Positions 46,020-54,784 of a stretch of DNA of 64,000 nt are shown in pieces. Source of the stretch: Stygiobacter sp. RIFOXYC2_FULL_38_25 (GTDB lineage: Bacteria > Bacteroidota > Ignavibacteria > Ignavibacteriales > Melioribacteraceae); the NCBI GenBank assembly GCA_001803165.1, contig MHAZ01000017.1:372001-436000 (forward strand), given 5' to 3'. Each line of letters starts with the position of its first letter. Position 1 is the stretch's first letter. Made by a program: the position numbers and the translations under genes. Below the pieces are notes generated by a model. The model worked only from the letters and a program-made list of their open reading frames with translations. It was not told the DNA's origin and ran no database searches.

Positions 46020-47748
46020 GCAAAATCAGAAAATACTGTTGCTGGTAATACTTCTTTCATTCTCGGCTCAAGCTAAAGAATATTTCGTAACAAATTCAGC
46101 AGAGCTTTCAGCAGCAATATCATTATCCAAACCGGGAGATATGATTATACTGAAAAACGGAACATGGTCTAATATTACAATCAATTTTCAGAATAACGGC
46201 ATTGCCGGCTTTCCGATTACCTTGAAAGCTGAAACTGCCGGACAAGTTACTATTTCCGGTAAGTCGAATTTGAGAATAGGTGGAAACTATTTAGTAGTTG
46301 ACGGATTAGTTTTCAAAAACGGTTATTCGAGTTCCGGTACTGCTGTTATTGAGTTTAAATCATCGAGCGGTGTAGAAAGCAATTATAGCAGACTAACCAA
46401 CACAAGTATCGTTGACTACAATCCCACCGATACAAAAACAGATTATAAATGGATTTCACTTTACGGCACGCATAACAGAGTTGATCATTGTTATCTGAAA
46501 GGGAAAACTCATATTGGAACGACGCTTGTAGTTTGGCTAGCGAGCAAACCAAACTACCATTTGATAGACAGCAATTACTTTGCTTACCGTCCAATATTTC
46601 CGGAGAATGGCGCGGAAACTATCCGTGTTGGTACCAGCGATTGGTCAATGTATGATTCATTTACAACAGTAGAGTACAATTACTTTGAGGAATGTAACGG
46701 CGAGACAGAAATAATTTCGAGTAAGTCGTGCGGCAATATTTATCGTTACAATACTTTTAAGAATTGTGAAGGTACTTTAACATTACGCCATGGCAACCGC
46801 TGTACTGTAGAAGGCAATTTTTTCTTCTGTGGAAAGAAAACAAATACCGGCGGAATAAGAATCATAGGAGAAGATCACAAAGTTGTAAACAACTACATCG
46901 AAGATTCTTACGGAACAAGTTACAAATCGGGAATAACGCTAATGAACGGGGTTCCAAATTCTCCGCTCAACAGATATTTTCAAGTTAAGCGTGCGGTTGT
47001 TGCTAACAATACAATAGTGAACGCAAAAATGTCTTTGAATATTGGAGCCGGGAAAGATTCGGAGCTATCACTTCCGCCGATTGATTGCATTATAGCAAAC
47101 AACATTTTCTATGCAACGGCATCTCCACTTGTTACTTTCGCTGACACACCAATCAACCTAACCTGGAGTGGTAATGTTTTTAACGGAGCTTCAATTGGGA
47201 TGGCTTTACCGGCGGATAACTACAATTTCAATCCACAATTAGTAAAAGGAAGCGATAACATTTATCGTTTGCAAATGGGGAGTTTGGCTATTGATAAGGC
47301 TAACGCCGGTTATAACTATGTTGTAAAAGATTTCGACGGGCAAACCAGAATTATTAATGACATAGGCGCAGATGAATTTTCCAACGAACCGATTGTTATA
47401 AAACCGGTAACTTCTAAGGAAGTTGGACCGGAGTATTTGCGCACCACTTCTATTAATAATAAAGATGAAAATATTCCCGCGTTGTTTAGTTTGTCACAGA
47501 ATTATCCTAATCCATTCAATCCGAAGACAGTTATTAGCTATCAACTATCGGCAATATGCAAGGTAAGATTAAAGGTGTATGACTCACTCGGGAATGAAAT
47601 AGCAACGTTAGTTGATGAAATTAAACCGGCGGGAAAATATAGTTCTACGTTTTCCACACTGGGTTCAACACTCGTTTCCGGAGTTTACTTTTACTCTCTT
47701 ACTGCAGGCAACTATACGGAAACAAAAAAAATGGTTTTACTCAAATGA
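46012..47748 (+). CDS. Alginate lyase, PL6 family, T9SS-sorted
   Basis: 578 residues. The signal peptide ends near 'AQAKEYF'. The PL6 beta-helix (about residues 25-450) shows catalytic Lys238 ('EIISSKSC') and Arg259 ('LTLRHGN'), again 21 residues apart, with 'YKWISLYGTHNRVDHCYL' and 'GGIRIIGEDHKVVNNYI'. The C-terminal 80 residues are a T9SS sorting domain ('LSQNYPNPFNPKTVISYQL' to 'TETKKMVLLK'), so the enzyme should be surface-attached or released, unlike its neighbour. The two PL6 proteins are clearly paralogous. A division between outside and periplasm is suggested. The stop overlaps the next start by 4 bases. Confidence 0.88.
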   Translation: MIKQNQKILLLVILLSFSAQAKEYFVTNSAELSAAISLSKPGDMIILKNGTWSNITINFQNNGIAGFPITLKAETAGQVTISGKSNLRIGGNYLVVDGLVFKNGYSSSGTAVIEFKSSSGVESNYSRLTNTSIVDYNPTDTKTDYKWISLYGTHNRVDHCYLKGKTHIGTTLVVWLASKPNYHLIDSNYFAYRPIFPENGAETIRVGTSDWSMYDSFTTVEYNYFEECNGETEIISSKSCGNIYRYNTFKNCEGTLTLRHGNRCTVEGNFFFCGKKTNTGGIRIIGEDHKVVNNYIEDSYGTSYKSGITLMNGVPNSPLNRYFQVKRAVVANNTIVNAKMSLNIGAGKDSELSLPPIDCIIANNIFYATASPLVTFADTPINLTWSGNVFNGASIGMALPADNYNFNPQLVKGSDNIYRLQMGSLAIDKANAGYNYVVKDFDGQTRIINDIGADEFSNEPIVIKPVTSKEVGPEYLRTTSINNKDENIPALFSLSQNYPNPFNPKTVISYQLSAICKVRLKVYDSLGNEIATLVDEIKPAGKYSSTFSTLGSTLVSGVYFYSLTAGNYTETKKMVLLK

Positions 47749-49640
47749 TAAAAAAACTTTGCTTGATATTTTTCTTTAGTATAATGTTTTTAGCCGACCT
47801 TTCAGTTGCTCAAACATCATGGCAATCCGAAGTAGTTACATTTGATTCAAAAGGAAAACTTGTTTACAAGATTGATAGCGAAGGAAACCGTATTCCGGAT
47901 TTTAGTTACGCTGGATATAAAAATGGAGAAGTTGATATTCCATTTGTTCCGGTAGTTAAGACTATTTCTGCCATTGATGGTGATAACACTGTTAACATTC
48001 AAAGTGCGGTTGATGAAGTTGGCAAGCTTTCTTTGGTGAATGGAATTCGCGGGGCTCTACTTCTTAAAACTGGAAAATATGAAGTAACCGGAACTATAAG
48101 AATTAATCAAAGCGGAATTGTGCTTCGCGGAGAAGGAGACAGTGAAGATGTTTCCAAGAGTACAATAATTTTTGCAAAAGGGAATACCCCTTCTCAGAGA
48201 ACTGTGATTATTGCCGGCGGTGGAAGTAATAACTCTTGGAGTTCACAAGTTGCTGGTACCAAAACAAATATTCTTACAGATAAAATCTATGTTGGCGAAA
48301 AAACATTTCGTGTCGAAAATGTTTCCGGCTACAAAGTTGGGGACAACATAATTATTGTTCATCCAAATTCTTCTGCTTGGCTAAAAGCTGTGGATTATGG
48401 AGGAACTGCAACCGATCCGGGCTGGGCAACTACAGACGGACTAACAATTTTATATAACCGCTTCATCAAGAAAATTTCCGGTGATACAATTACAATTGAC
48501 GCACCCGTGTTCAATAATTTGGATAGAAGCCTTTCTCAATCATATATCTATAAGTATAGCAGAAGCGGTTTATTGACAAACATCGGAATTGAAAACTTAC
48601 GTGTTGATGTTGAAATTCCGGTTAACGATGTACCAACCAACTCGAATGGAAATGAAGCCCATGCCTGGCAAGCGATTGAAATGGTGCAGATTGAAGACGC
48701 ATGGATTAAGAATTCTACAATGATTCATTTCGGGCAATCCGGGGTGATGACCAGTACCGCAACAAGAATTACAATAGACAATTGCAAAGCCATTGATCCA
48801 ATCAGCATTATCACCGGTGAACGCAGATATAATTTTAATATGTATAGGGCTTCTCAATTAATTCTAGTAAGGAATTCTTACACACGCTATGGAAGGCATG
48901 ATTTTGTTTCTAACGGCACGGCTTCAGTTTCCGGCTGCGTTTTCTATAATAATATTAGTGAAAAAACTTACAGCTCGAGTGAAGGACATAGATGGTGGAG
49001 CCAGGGGTTGTTGTTTGATAATCTAACTTATAATTCTCCGAATATGAGTTATGTAATTGGCTTTTACAATCGAGGAGATTACGGTACAAGTCACGGGTGG
49101 GCTGCTGTTCATTCGGTTGCTTGGAACTGTATTGTAAACGGAGGCAAAAATATTATCATACAAAAACCTCCTACTGCTCAAAATTACGCAATTGGTTGCA
49201 GCGCAAATTTAGTTACCGGAAAGACTCCTTACGCACCATACAGCCAGCCGGAAGGATATATTGACGGAACAAACTTTCCTGGGCTGAATCCGAAGTCGCT
49301 ATATCTGGCTCAATTGAATGAAAGACTTGGAGAACCAACTTCCGTTAAAGAACAAATGGGAAGAAGCAAGTACAGTAATGGGTTAAAAGTTTTCTCTAAC
49401 TATCCCAATCCTTTCAATTCAAGTACAACAATTTCCTATGAGCTGGAAAATCCGTTGAGTGTAAAAGTTGTTTTGTATGATTCAATTGGTAGAAAAATGA
49501 AAACCATTGACCAAGGCGAAAAAGGAATTGGAAAACATTCTGTGCAAATAAATTCCGGAGCTTTATCAAGCGGAAATTATTTCTGTGTCTTCAATTTGGG
49601 TTCAGATACGGCAGTTCAAAAAATAGTTTTACTTAAATAA
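47745..49640 (+). CDS. T9SS-sorted right-handed beta-helix protein, probable polysaccharide lyase or glycan-binding protein
   Basis: 631 residues with a signal peptide (cleavage near 'LSVAQ'). 'TVNIQSAVDEVG' and 'GALLLKTGKYEVTGTIRINQSGIVLRGEG' match the start of the pectate-lyase-3/GH55-like beta-helix superfamily. Repeating short strands follow ('IENLRVDVEIP', 'AWIKNSTMIHFGQSGVMT', 'HDFVSNGTASVSGCVF'). A possible active-site cluster includes 'GERRYNFNMY' and 'SSSEGHRWWSQGLLFDNL'. The C-terminus 'VFSNYPNPFNSSTTISYELE' is a T9SS sorting domain. No CAZy family can be named with confidence; alginate lyases with beta-helix folds other than PL6 exist (for example PL31). The 4-base overlap with PL6 points to the same operon and substrate. 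Confidence 0.72.
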   Translation: MIKKLCLIFFFSIMFLADLSVAQTSWQSEVVTFDSKGKLVYKIDSEGNRIPDFSYAGYKNGEVDIPFVPVVKTISAIDGDNTVNIQSAVDEVGKLSLVNGIRGALLLKTGKYEVTGTIRINQSGIVLRGEGDSEDVSKSTIIFAKGNTPSQRTVIIAGGGSNNSWSSQVAGTKTNILTDKIYVGEKTFRVENVSGYKVGDNIIIVHPNSSAWLKAVDYGGTATDPGWATTDGLTILYNRFIKKISGDTITIDAPVFNNLDRSLSQSYIYKYSRSGLLTNIGIENLRVDVEIPVNDVPTNSNGNEAHAWQAIEMVQIEDAWIKNSTMIHFGQSGVMTSTATRITIDNCKAIDPISIITGERRYNFNMYRASQLILVRNSYTRYGRHDFVSNGTASVSGCVFYNNISEKTYSSSEGHRWWSQGLLFDNLTYNSPNMSYVIGFYNRGDYGTSHGWAAVHSVAWNCIVNGGKNIIIQKPPTAQNYAIGCSANLVTGKTPYAPYSQPEGYIDGTNFPGLNPKSLYLAQLNERLGEPTSVKEQMGRSKYSNGLKVFSNYPNPFNSSTTISYELENPLSVKVVLYDSIGRKMKTIDQGEKGIGKHSVQINSGALSSGNYFCVFNLGSDTAVQKIVLLK

Positions 49641-49717
49641 AAGTTATACAGAAGAGATTTTATTGATACTCTAATTGCTAACAAATTAGAAACAAAAAAC
49701 CAACAAGAGAGGTTAAC

Positions 49718-51289
49718 ATGAAAAAAAGTATTCAGCTGTTTATTCTGGTTGCTTTTTTAATACCAGTGATTGCAAACGCGCAGATAAAATCTGCAGCTAC
49801 CGGAAATTGGAACGACGCAGCTACCTGGGTGGGCGGTGCAGTACCTAAAGCAGCGGATGATGTTTCAATTGAAACCGGGCACAAAATAACTCTCAATACA
49901 ACTACTGCAGAGTGCAAGAATTTAACAATAGTAGGCTCGCTCGAATTTCAACTTGATGGAACAGTTTCCGGAATTACTGTTAATGGAGACGTAACTGTAA
50001 AGGCATTGGGTGTATTTCGCGCACCTACAAGAAATCCTGCTGGAGCTGCAAACTCATTTGTTGAACACCTTTTTACAATTAAAGGAAATTTAACAGTCGA
50101 AGCAACCGGCACATTAGATTTTAGAGGCGGCTCAAATAGTTCCGGCACAGCGCATGGTGTATTAACAACATTTGCCGGAACAACAAATACTGAAATCAGT
50201 TTACAGAATTCTACTTATAAGTCAAGTACTTCAGGATCAAACTACGGTGAAGAATTTAATAGTGTAACGGTAAACAAAACCGGTGGCGCAAAAGTAATTC
50301 TTAAGACAGGCAATTTATACGCATCCAATAATTCTTCTGTTGGCGCAACAGTCTGGACTCTTACATCAGGTAAAGTAGAAACAGTTGGGTCGAGTATATT
50401 CGGATTCCTTTCAACCAGTAGTTCCAATTTTACTGGTGGATCAAAAAACAGTTACGTTACTGGCACCCTAGGTAGAGGATTATCAAATGGCGGCGGTTCG
50501 GTTAGAAGAAAATTCCCTGTTGGTGATAATGCTGGAATCCGTAACATTGTTATAGGAGTTGTAGCTCCCGGAAATTCAACCGGGCATATGCTTACGGTAA
50601 AGTGTATCACCGGCAATGCAAATAACAGCAGTAAGTTTGTTGGTGGAATTGATAAAGTTTCTGAAGTAAGATACTACGCTGTTTCATATACACGAAGCGG
50701 CGTTTCTTCTGCCGCCACTTCTGTTACTCTTGATTCAGTTGCAGTAGCTTATGGAACTGACGATGGAGTAAAAGCCGGAAATATAAACTTAAGAGTTGCT
50801 TATTCAACTGATAACAGAACTATATGGACAGGAGTTCAGCAAACAAATCCATACGCTACAAAAACACCCGGTGATACTACAATTGTTGGCGGAGATGTTT
50901 TGGCAGCGCCTATTAATATTAAAGAAGGTGAAACAATCTATTTAGCATTGGCACGTGTTTCCGGTACAACTGAAAATACTTTGGCTGTTGGAACTGATGT
51001 TGAAGAGGAGATTATTCCTTCTAATTATTCTCTTAGTCAGAACTATCCAAATCCGTTTAATCCGAGCACAGTAATCAGCTATCAATTGCCCTCTGCAGGA
51101 TTAGTAACATTAAAGATTTATGATATTTTAGGAAACGAAGTATCAACTTTGGTTAACCAGTTTCAGCAAGCCGGTGCTTATAACGCTCAATTTACAATCA
51201 CCAACTCACAATTGAGCTCAGGAGTTTATTTTTTCAAATTACAGTCCGGAAATTTTACTCAAACAAAAAAAATGTTGCTGCTGAAATAA
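49718..51289 (+). CDS. T9SS-sorted secreted protein with G8-like N-terminal region
   Basis: 523 residues with a signal peptide (cleavage near 'ANAQ'). The mature start 'IKSAATGNWNDAATWVGGAVPKAADDVSIETGHKITLN' (seen in parts) resembles the G8-like 'G.W...tWggg.vP...d.v.I..G..v.l' module of Bacteroidota/Ignavibacteriota surface proteins. A beta-strand-rich, Ser/Thr/Gly-rich middle follows, then a textbook T9SS sorting domain ('LSQNYPNPFNPSTVISYQLP' to 'TQTKKMLLLK'). Its function is unknown; it has no catalytic motif that I can see and may be a surface or matrix protein. It lies 77 bases after the beta-helix gene, so it may share the transcript or have its own promoter, and a terminator follows. 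Confidence 0.75.
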   Translation: MKKSIQLFILVAFLIPVIANAQIKSAATGNWNDAATWVGGAVPKAADDVSIETGHKITLNTTTAECKNLTIVGSLEFQLDGTVSGITVNGDVTVKALGVFRAPTRNPAGAANSFVEHLFTIKGNLTVEATGTLDFRGGSNSSGTAHGVLTTFAGTTNTEISLQNSTYKSSTSGSNYGEEFNSVTVNKTGGAKVILKTGNLYASNNSSVGATVWTLTSGKVETVGSSIFGFLSTSSSNFTGGSKNSYVTGTLGRGLSNGGGSVRRKFPVGDNAGIRNIVIGVVAPGNSTGHMLTVKCITGNANNSSKFVGGIDKVSEVRYYAVSYTRSGVSSAATSVTLDSVAVAYGTDDGVKAGNINLRVAYSTDNRTIWTGVQQTNPYATKTPGDTTIVGGDVLAAPINIKEGETIYLALARVSGTTENTLAVGTDVEEEIIPSNYSLSQNYPNPFNPSTVISYQLPSAGLVTLKIYDILGNEVSTLVNQFQQAGAYNAQFTITNSQLSSGVYFFKLQSGNFTQTKKMLLLK

Positions 51290-51300
51290 TTATTTGATGG

Positions 51301-51332
51301 AATGCCGGTAAAAATATTTGCCGGCATTTTCA
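51301..51332 (+). terminator. Rho-independent terminator closing the alginate locus
   Basis: AATGCCGG (51301-51308) pairs perfectly with CCGGCATT (51321-51328) around a 12-base A/T loop, followed by a T-rich tail. It begins 11 bases after the stop of the G8-like protein gene. Confidence 0.85.
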
Positions 51333-51930
51333 TTTTAATAAGAATCAAATTATTTAGTCGTTATTGAGATTAATTCCTTCGCCGGCAACTGACATTTCCA
51401 AACATTATTGTCATAAAATCAAATTACCTTGAAAAAAATTAGCATGTACTGATCTTCCGTAAATGCATAATATATCCGGACAATTACAAAGGTAGAGGAA
51501 TGGTATATATTTAATACCGCGAAGAAGAAACAGTTCGGTCTATCCGAAAATGAATTGGAAACTTTTATGCCACGCTTTATAAATCATTTACAGCTGATTT
51601 CATGGCTTTTTTAGAACAGAAACTATTCTCCGACCCTTCGACAAAACTAAAAATTTTTACTTAAGTCCTTCAAGTTGGGGCAAAACATGACTCTGTTTTT
51701 GGGTCTTTAACGTGGCTCAATAATAATCGCGGTAAACAAGTGATTATTCCCAGCATTTGGTAGAAGCATTCCGGCGCAGAACATAATTCCCTCGAATTAA
51801 ATTTTTAAACAGTTGTAACGTTTTAATTCCTTCGTGCGTATAGGTAGTAAAGAAAATGATTAACAATGTTGAGAAAGAATAGTCTCAATTGAATCGTATA
51901 AAAATAAACCAAACAAACCAGGGAGTATTT
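51333..51930. other. Noncoding or degraded region of about 600 bases
   Basis: No intact gene is supported. Two stretches read as open, protein-like sequence broken by stops: about 51500-51611 (ending 'RFINHLQLISWLF') and about 51674-51765 ('KHDSVFGSLTWLNNNRGKQV'). They could be remnants of decayed genes. No tRNA or hairpin beyond the terminator at its left edge was recognised. Confidence 0.35.
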
Positions 51931-52461
51931 ATGAGAAGGAAATTATTAAGTTATCTAAGTATAGTATCATTATTATTCATTATTGCCTGTAATCAAACCG
52001 ATGTTACAGATCCAAATGAAAAACCTACAAACAAGAATCTCAAAATGGTAGTTGACAAAGCAGAGTATCAAAAACTGGAAACATTGCGCAAATCCGGTCA
52101 AGGCGCAAGCGATCCTTTCACCATAGAAAAAGTAGAAGTAGTGAAAGACAGTTTGGCAATTACTGTATCTTACCTGGGTGCGGTTTCTTTTTGGGGAACA
52201 AAACTAGAGCACTCCTTTACTTTATGTTGGGCCGGCGAAGTTAGCATACTAATCTACCCGCAACCGGCAAACCTAATATTAACTCATAATGCCAACGGAT
52301 ATTCGGGCAATACAAAATATATTGAAACACTTATGTTTAGCCTAAAAGATCTTGGTATTAATGATAGCAAAGACTACATTTTTAACGTTTTTAGCGATTT
52401 GAATTCAACTGATAAGCCGGATGATTCATCAAATGATGGTGATATAAGCAATAAACCATAA
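51931..52461 (+). CDS. Hypothetical lipoprotein
   Basis: About 176 residues from the ATG at 51931, which is preceded by GGGAG; a TTG at 51889 would add 14 residues without a better signal. The N-terminus is a lipoprotein signal with lipobox 'LLFIIAC' followed by 'NQTDVTDPNEKP', an acidic linker typical of surface lipoproteins in this phylum. The rest is beta-rich ('SLAITVSYLGAVSFWGTKLEHSFTLCW') with an acidic, Asp/Ser-rich tail. No family recognised. It precedes an ECF sigma factor gene by 140 bases but is probably a separate unit. Confidence 0.6.
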   Translation: MRRKLLSYLSIVSLLFIIACNQTDVTDPNEKPTNKNLKMVVDKAEYQKLETLRKSGQGASDPFTIEKVEVVKDSLAITVSYLGAVSFWGTKLEHSFTLCWAGEVSILIYPQPANLILTHNANGYSGNTKYIETLMFSLKDLGINDSKDYIFNVFSDLNSTDKPDDSSNDGDISNKP

Positions 52462-52600
52462 CCAGTAGAATGAACTGAAAATTAAGAATAGAGAGTTATT
52501 AAGAGAAAACCAATAAATTTGAAAACTTAATAACTCTCTAATGCATTACGAAATAAAAAATACTAACAATCGTACTGATTCAAGCAAACGGTAACCATAG

Positions 52601-53158
52601 ATGGGATTTTCCCCGCAACACGAAATAGAGACAGAAAAAAAGCTGATTGCTGCATGCAAAGATTTTGATAGAAATAGTCAAAAAGAACTTTTTAAGCATT
52701 ATTACGGATATGCTTTTAATATTAGTAAACTATTTACTAATACAAGAGAAGATGCAGAAGAAGTTGTGAATGATTGTTTTATAAAGCTTTTTTCGTCTAT
52801 ACATACAATAGACGATACAAAGTCGTTAAAAGCATTTATCAGAAAGATTATTATTAACAGAGCGATAGATAATTTCAGAAAAAATAAAAAACATTACTAT
52901 CACTTGGATATTGAAGAATTAAACGAAGTGCAGATAAAAGAAGATGTTGTTAGTTCGCTAAGATTACAGGAAATATTAAGCTTGCTAAACAAACTACCGG
53001 ATCACCATAGACTGGTTTTTAATTTATATGAAATTGAAAATTACAGTCATGAAGAAATTGCTTCTGAGTTAAATATAAGTGTCAATTCATCCAGAGTTTT
53101 TCTTATGCGTGCTAAAACAAAAATGAAAATGTTATTATCAAAATATAACTATGACTGA
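52601..53158 (+). CDS. RNA polymerase ECF-type sigma factor
   Basis: 185 residues, two-domain sigma factor. Region 2 is seen in 'ELFKHYYGYAFNISKLFTNTREDAEEVVNDCFIKLF' (parts), with the '-10' helix after it. Region 4 is 'LPDHHRLVFNLYEIENYSHEEIASELNISVNSSRVFLMRAKTKMK' (parts), a helix-turn-helix for the -35 element. It matches the sigma-70 family ECF group common in Bacteroidota. It overlaps the following membrane-protein gene by 8 bases, the usual layout of a sigma factor and its cognate anti-sigma factor. The regulon is not evident from the sequence. Confidence 0.92.
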   Translation: MGFSPQHEIETEKKLIAACKDFDRNSQKELFKHYYGYAFNISKLFTNTREDAEEVVNDCFIKLFSSIHTIDDTKSLKAFIRKIIINRAIDNFRKNKKHYYHLDIEELNEVQIKEDVVSSLRLQEILSLLNKLPDHHRLVFNLYEIENYSHEEIASELNISVNSSRVFLMRAKTKMKMLLSKYNYD

Positions 53159-54419
53159 AAAAGAATTTGAAATAAGGCTTAAAGAAAGAATTAATAGCGC
53201 CCTGGAAACCGAGCAGGAAAACTTTACCCAAGAAAATTGGGAAAATTTTGAAAAAAAGTTCTCCGATTATCAAAACAGGAAACGCTTAACTTCTCTCTTG
53301 CGAATTGCCGCAACAATCCTACTTTTTGTTGTAAGCGGAATATCAGTAGTGCTCATTTACAATGAAAATGGCACGAACACAAACCAAACTGCTCTACGTA
53401 ATAATTTTCCACAGCAACGAAAAGAAGAAAGTATTATCCAAAAAGATGAAAAGGAAAACTTAGTATTGCCTCAAGAAAATGAACAAAACAGCGTTGGTAA
53501 GAATCTTGCAGCTCGAGAAGCGAATGCTAAGGGGAATGTTCAGCGAAGCAAGAGCCAACTGACAAAAACTTCTATTCGTAATTCTGAAAATACTATTCCT
53601 CCTCAAAAGGATTCTCAAACTGAGTATAAAGTTGCCATTGAAAACACTATTGGTGCAAATACTAACATCAGCTCCCAATCAAATATTAGGAATGCAGACA
53701 CATTAAAAAATCCGGAACAAGTACCTGGCTTTGTGAAGCAAAATATTCCTATAAACACACATGAATTAGAGAATCCATATCAAATAGATAATTATTCCAA
53801 AAGTATTTTCAGATTTGGTGCAAACATTTCATCAATTGTTAATTATGACCAAGCCAATAGCAACTCAAAATTACATATGGGGTTTGGAATATTTGTAGAA
53901 ATACCATTGTTAGAGGATCTGGTTGTTTATTCAGGCGTTCTTTTCACTAATCAATCAATAAATTTTCAGAGTGTAACAGAGCAGTCAATCGCTATCGGCA
54001 AGCATGTGAAATCTAAAGATTTGTTGTTAATGGGCTTCGATATTCCAATTAATTTGAAATACCGTTTCGATTTTGCCAAAACGAGATTTTTTGTTTCAAC
54101 CGGCGTCTCCTCACTAACATTTCTTAAAGAAAATATTGAAACTACTTATGATGTTAGAAGTACTGTATCCACAATAGCGGGGGGCGGAATTACGATTTTT
54201 CAAACAGTTAGTAAAGAAGAGATGGAAACAAAATCGTTAGGTTCTTTTAATGATTTCTTTTTTGCAAAAATATTAAATGTTTCGTTTGGGCTTGAGCTGC
54301 CTCTTAATTCCAAAAATATTTTATTAATAGAGCCATATTTTAAGTATTCCGTAGGACCTCTCAAAAGTGTAGAAGCATATCCTTCAATTCTGGGAATAAA
54401 TCTTGGAATAATGTTCTAG
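53151..54419 (+). CDS. Putative anti-sigma factor fused to outer-membrane-type beta-barrel domain
   Basis: 422 residues in three parts. Residues 1-47 are cytoplasmic, charged and helical, including 'ENFTQENWENFEKKFSDYQ', similar in place to an anti-sigma N-terminus. One membrane helix lies at about 48-70 ('SLLRIAATILLFVVSGISVVLI'). Then comes a long Gln/Asn/Lys-rich linker (about 75-205), and residues 215-422 look like an outer-membrane beta-barrel ('FRFGANISSIVNY', 'IPINLKYRFDF', ending 'GINLGIMF'). Similar inner-membrane-to-barrel proteins follow ECF sigma genes in Bacteroidota. The overlap with the sigma gene strongly suggests functional coupling. The anti-sigma role and the barrel are inferred from architecture. 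Confidence 0.62.
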   Translation: MTEKEFEIRLKERINSALETEQENFTQENWENFEKKFSDYQNRKRLTSLLRIAATILLFVVSGISVVLIYNENGTNTNQTALRNNFPQQRKEESIIQKDEKENLVLPQENEQNSVGKNLAAREANAKGNVQRSKSQLTKTSIRNSENTIPPQKDSQTEYKVAIENTIGANTNISSQSNIRNADTLKNPEQVPGFVKQNIPINTHELENPYQIDNYSKSIFRFGANISSIVNYDQANSNSKLHMGFGIFVEIPLLEDLVVYSGVLFTNQSINFQSVTEQSIAIGKHVKSKDLLLMGFDIPINLKYRFDFAKTRFFVSTGVSSLTFLKENIETTYDVRSTVSTIAGGGITIFQTVSKEEMETKSLGSFNDFFFAKILNVSFGLELPLNSKNILLIEPYFKYSVGPLKSVEAYPSILGINLGIMF

Positions 54420-54784
54420 AAATTTACTCCCAAAGATTCAACGTTAAAAACGTATTCAGAAATTATTTTTGTCGTTGTTCATCTAAAAGTTACTTCTAAA
54501 AAAATCTTTTCATACTCAAGACTTTCTCCAATTTGCCCCGCATATCATTGCATTAATAGAAAGATTAACAAAGTGAATGCAAAGTTTTGCTGAGGTTACT
54601 TCTACAGAAATATGCCTGCTGCTTTTGACCATCTATTAAAAATGGGGCGAGTTTACCAAGACGTAAATAAGATTGATTTACTACAATAAGTTGCAGCGTG
54701 TCTTTCCGACTCAGGAAAGAGCCTAAATAATTTTTTATCTTTGCAGAGAGATTATAAAATATATTTAACAACAAAGAGTATAAG
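54420..54784. other. Noncoding gap of about 365 bases
   Basis: No gene or RNA recognised. The last 60 bases are A/T-rich, with TTTG near 54740 and TATATTTAAC near 54760. This is loosely like the Bacteroidota promoter pattern (TTTG, then TAnnTTTG about 19-20 bases on) and may drive the SulP gene at 54785. The match is incomplete. Confidence 0.35.
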
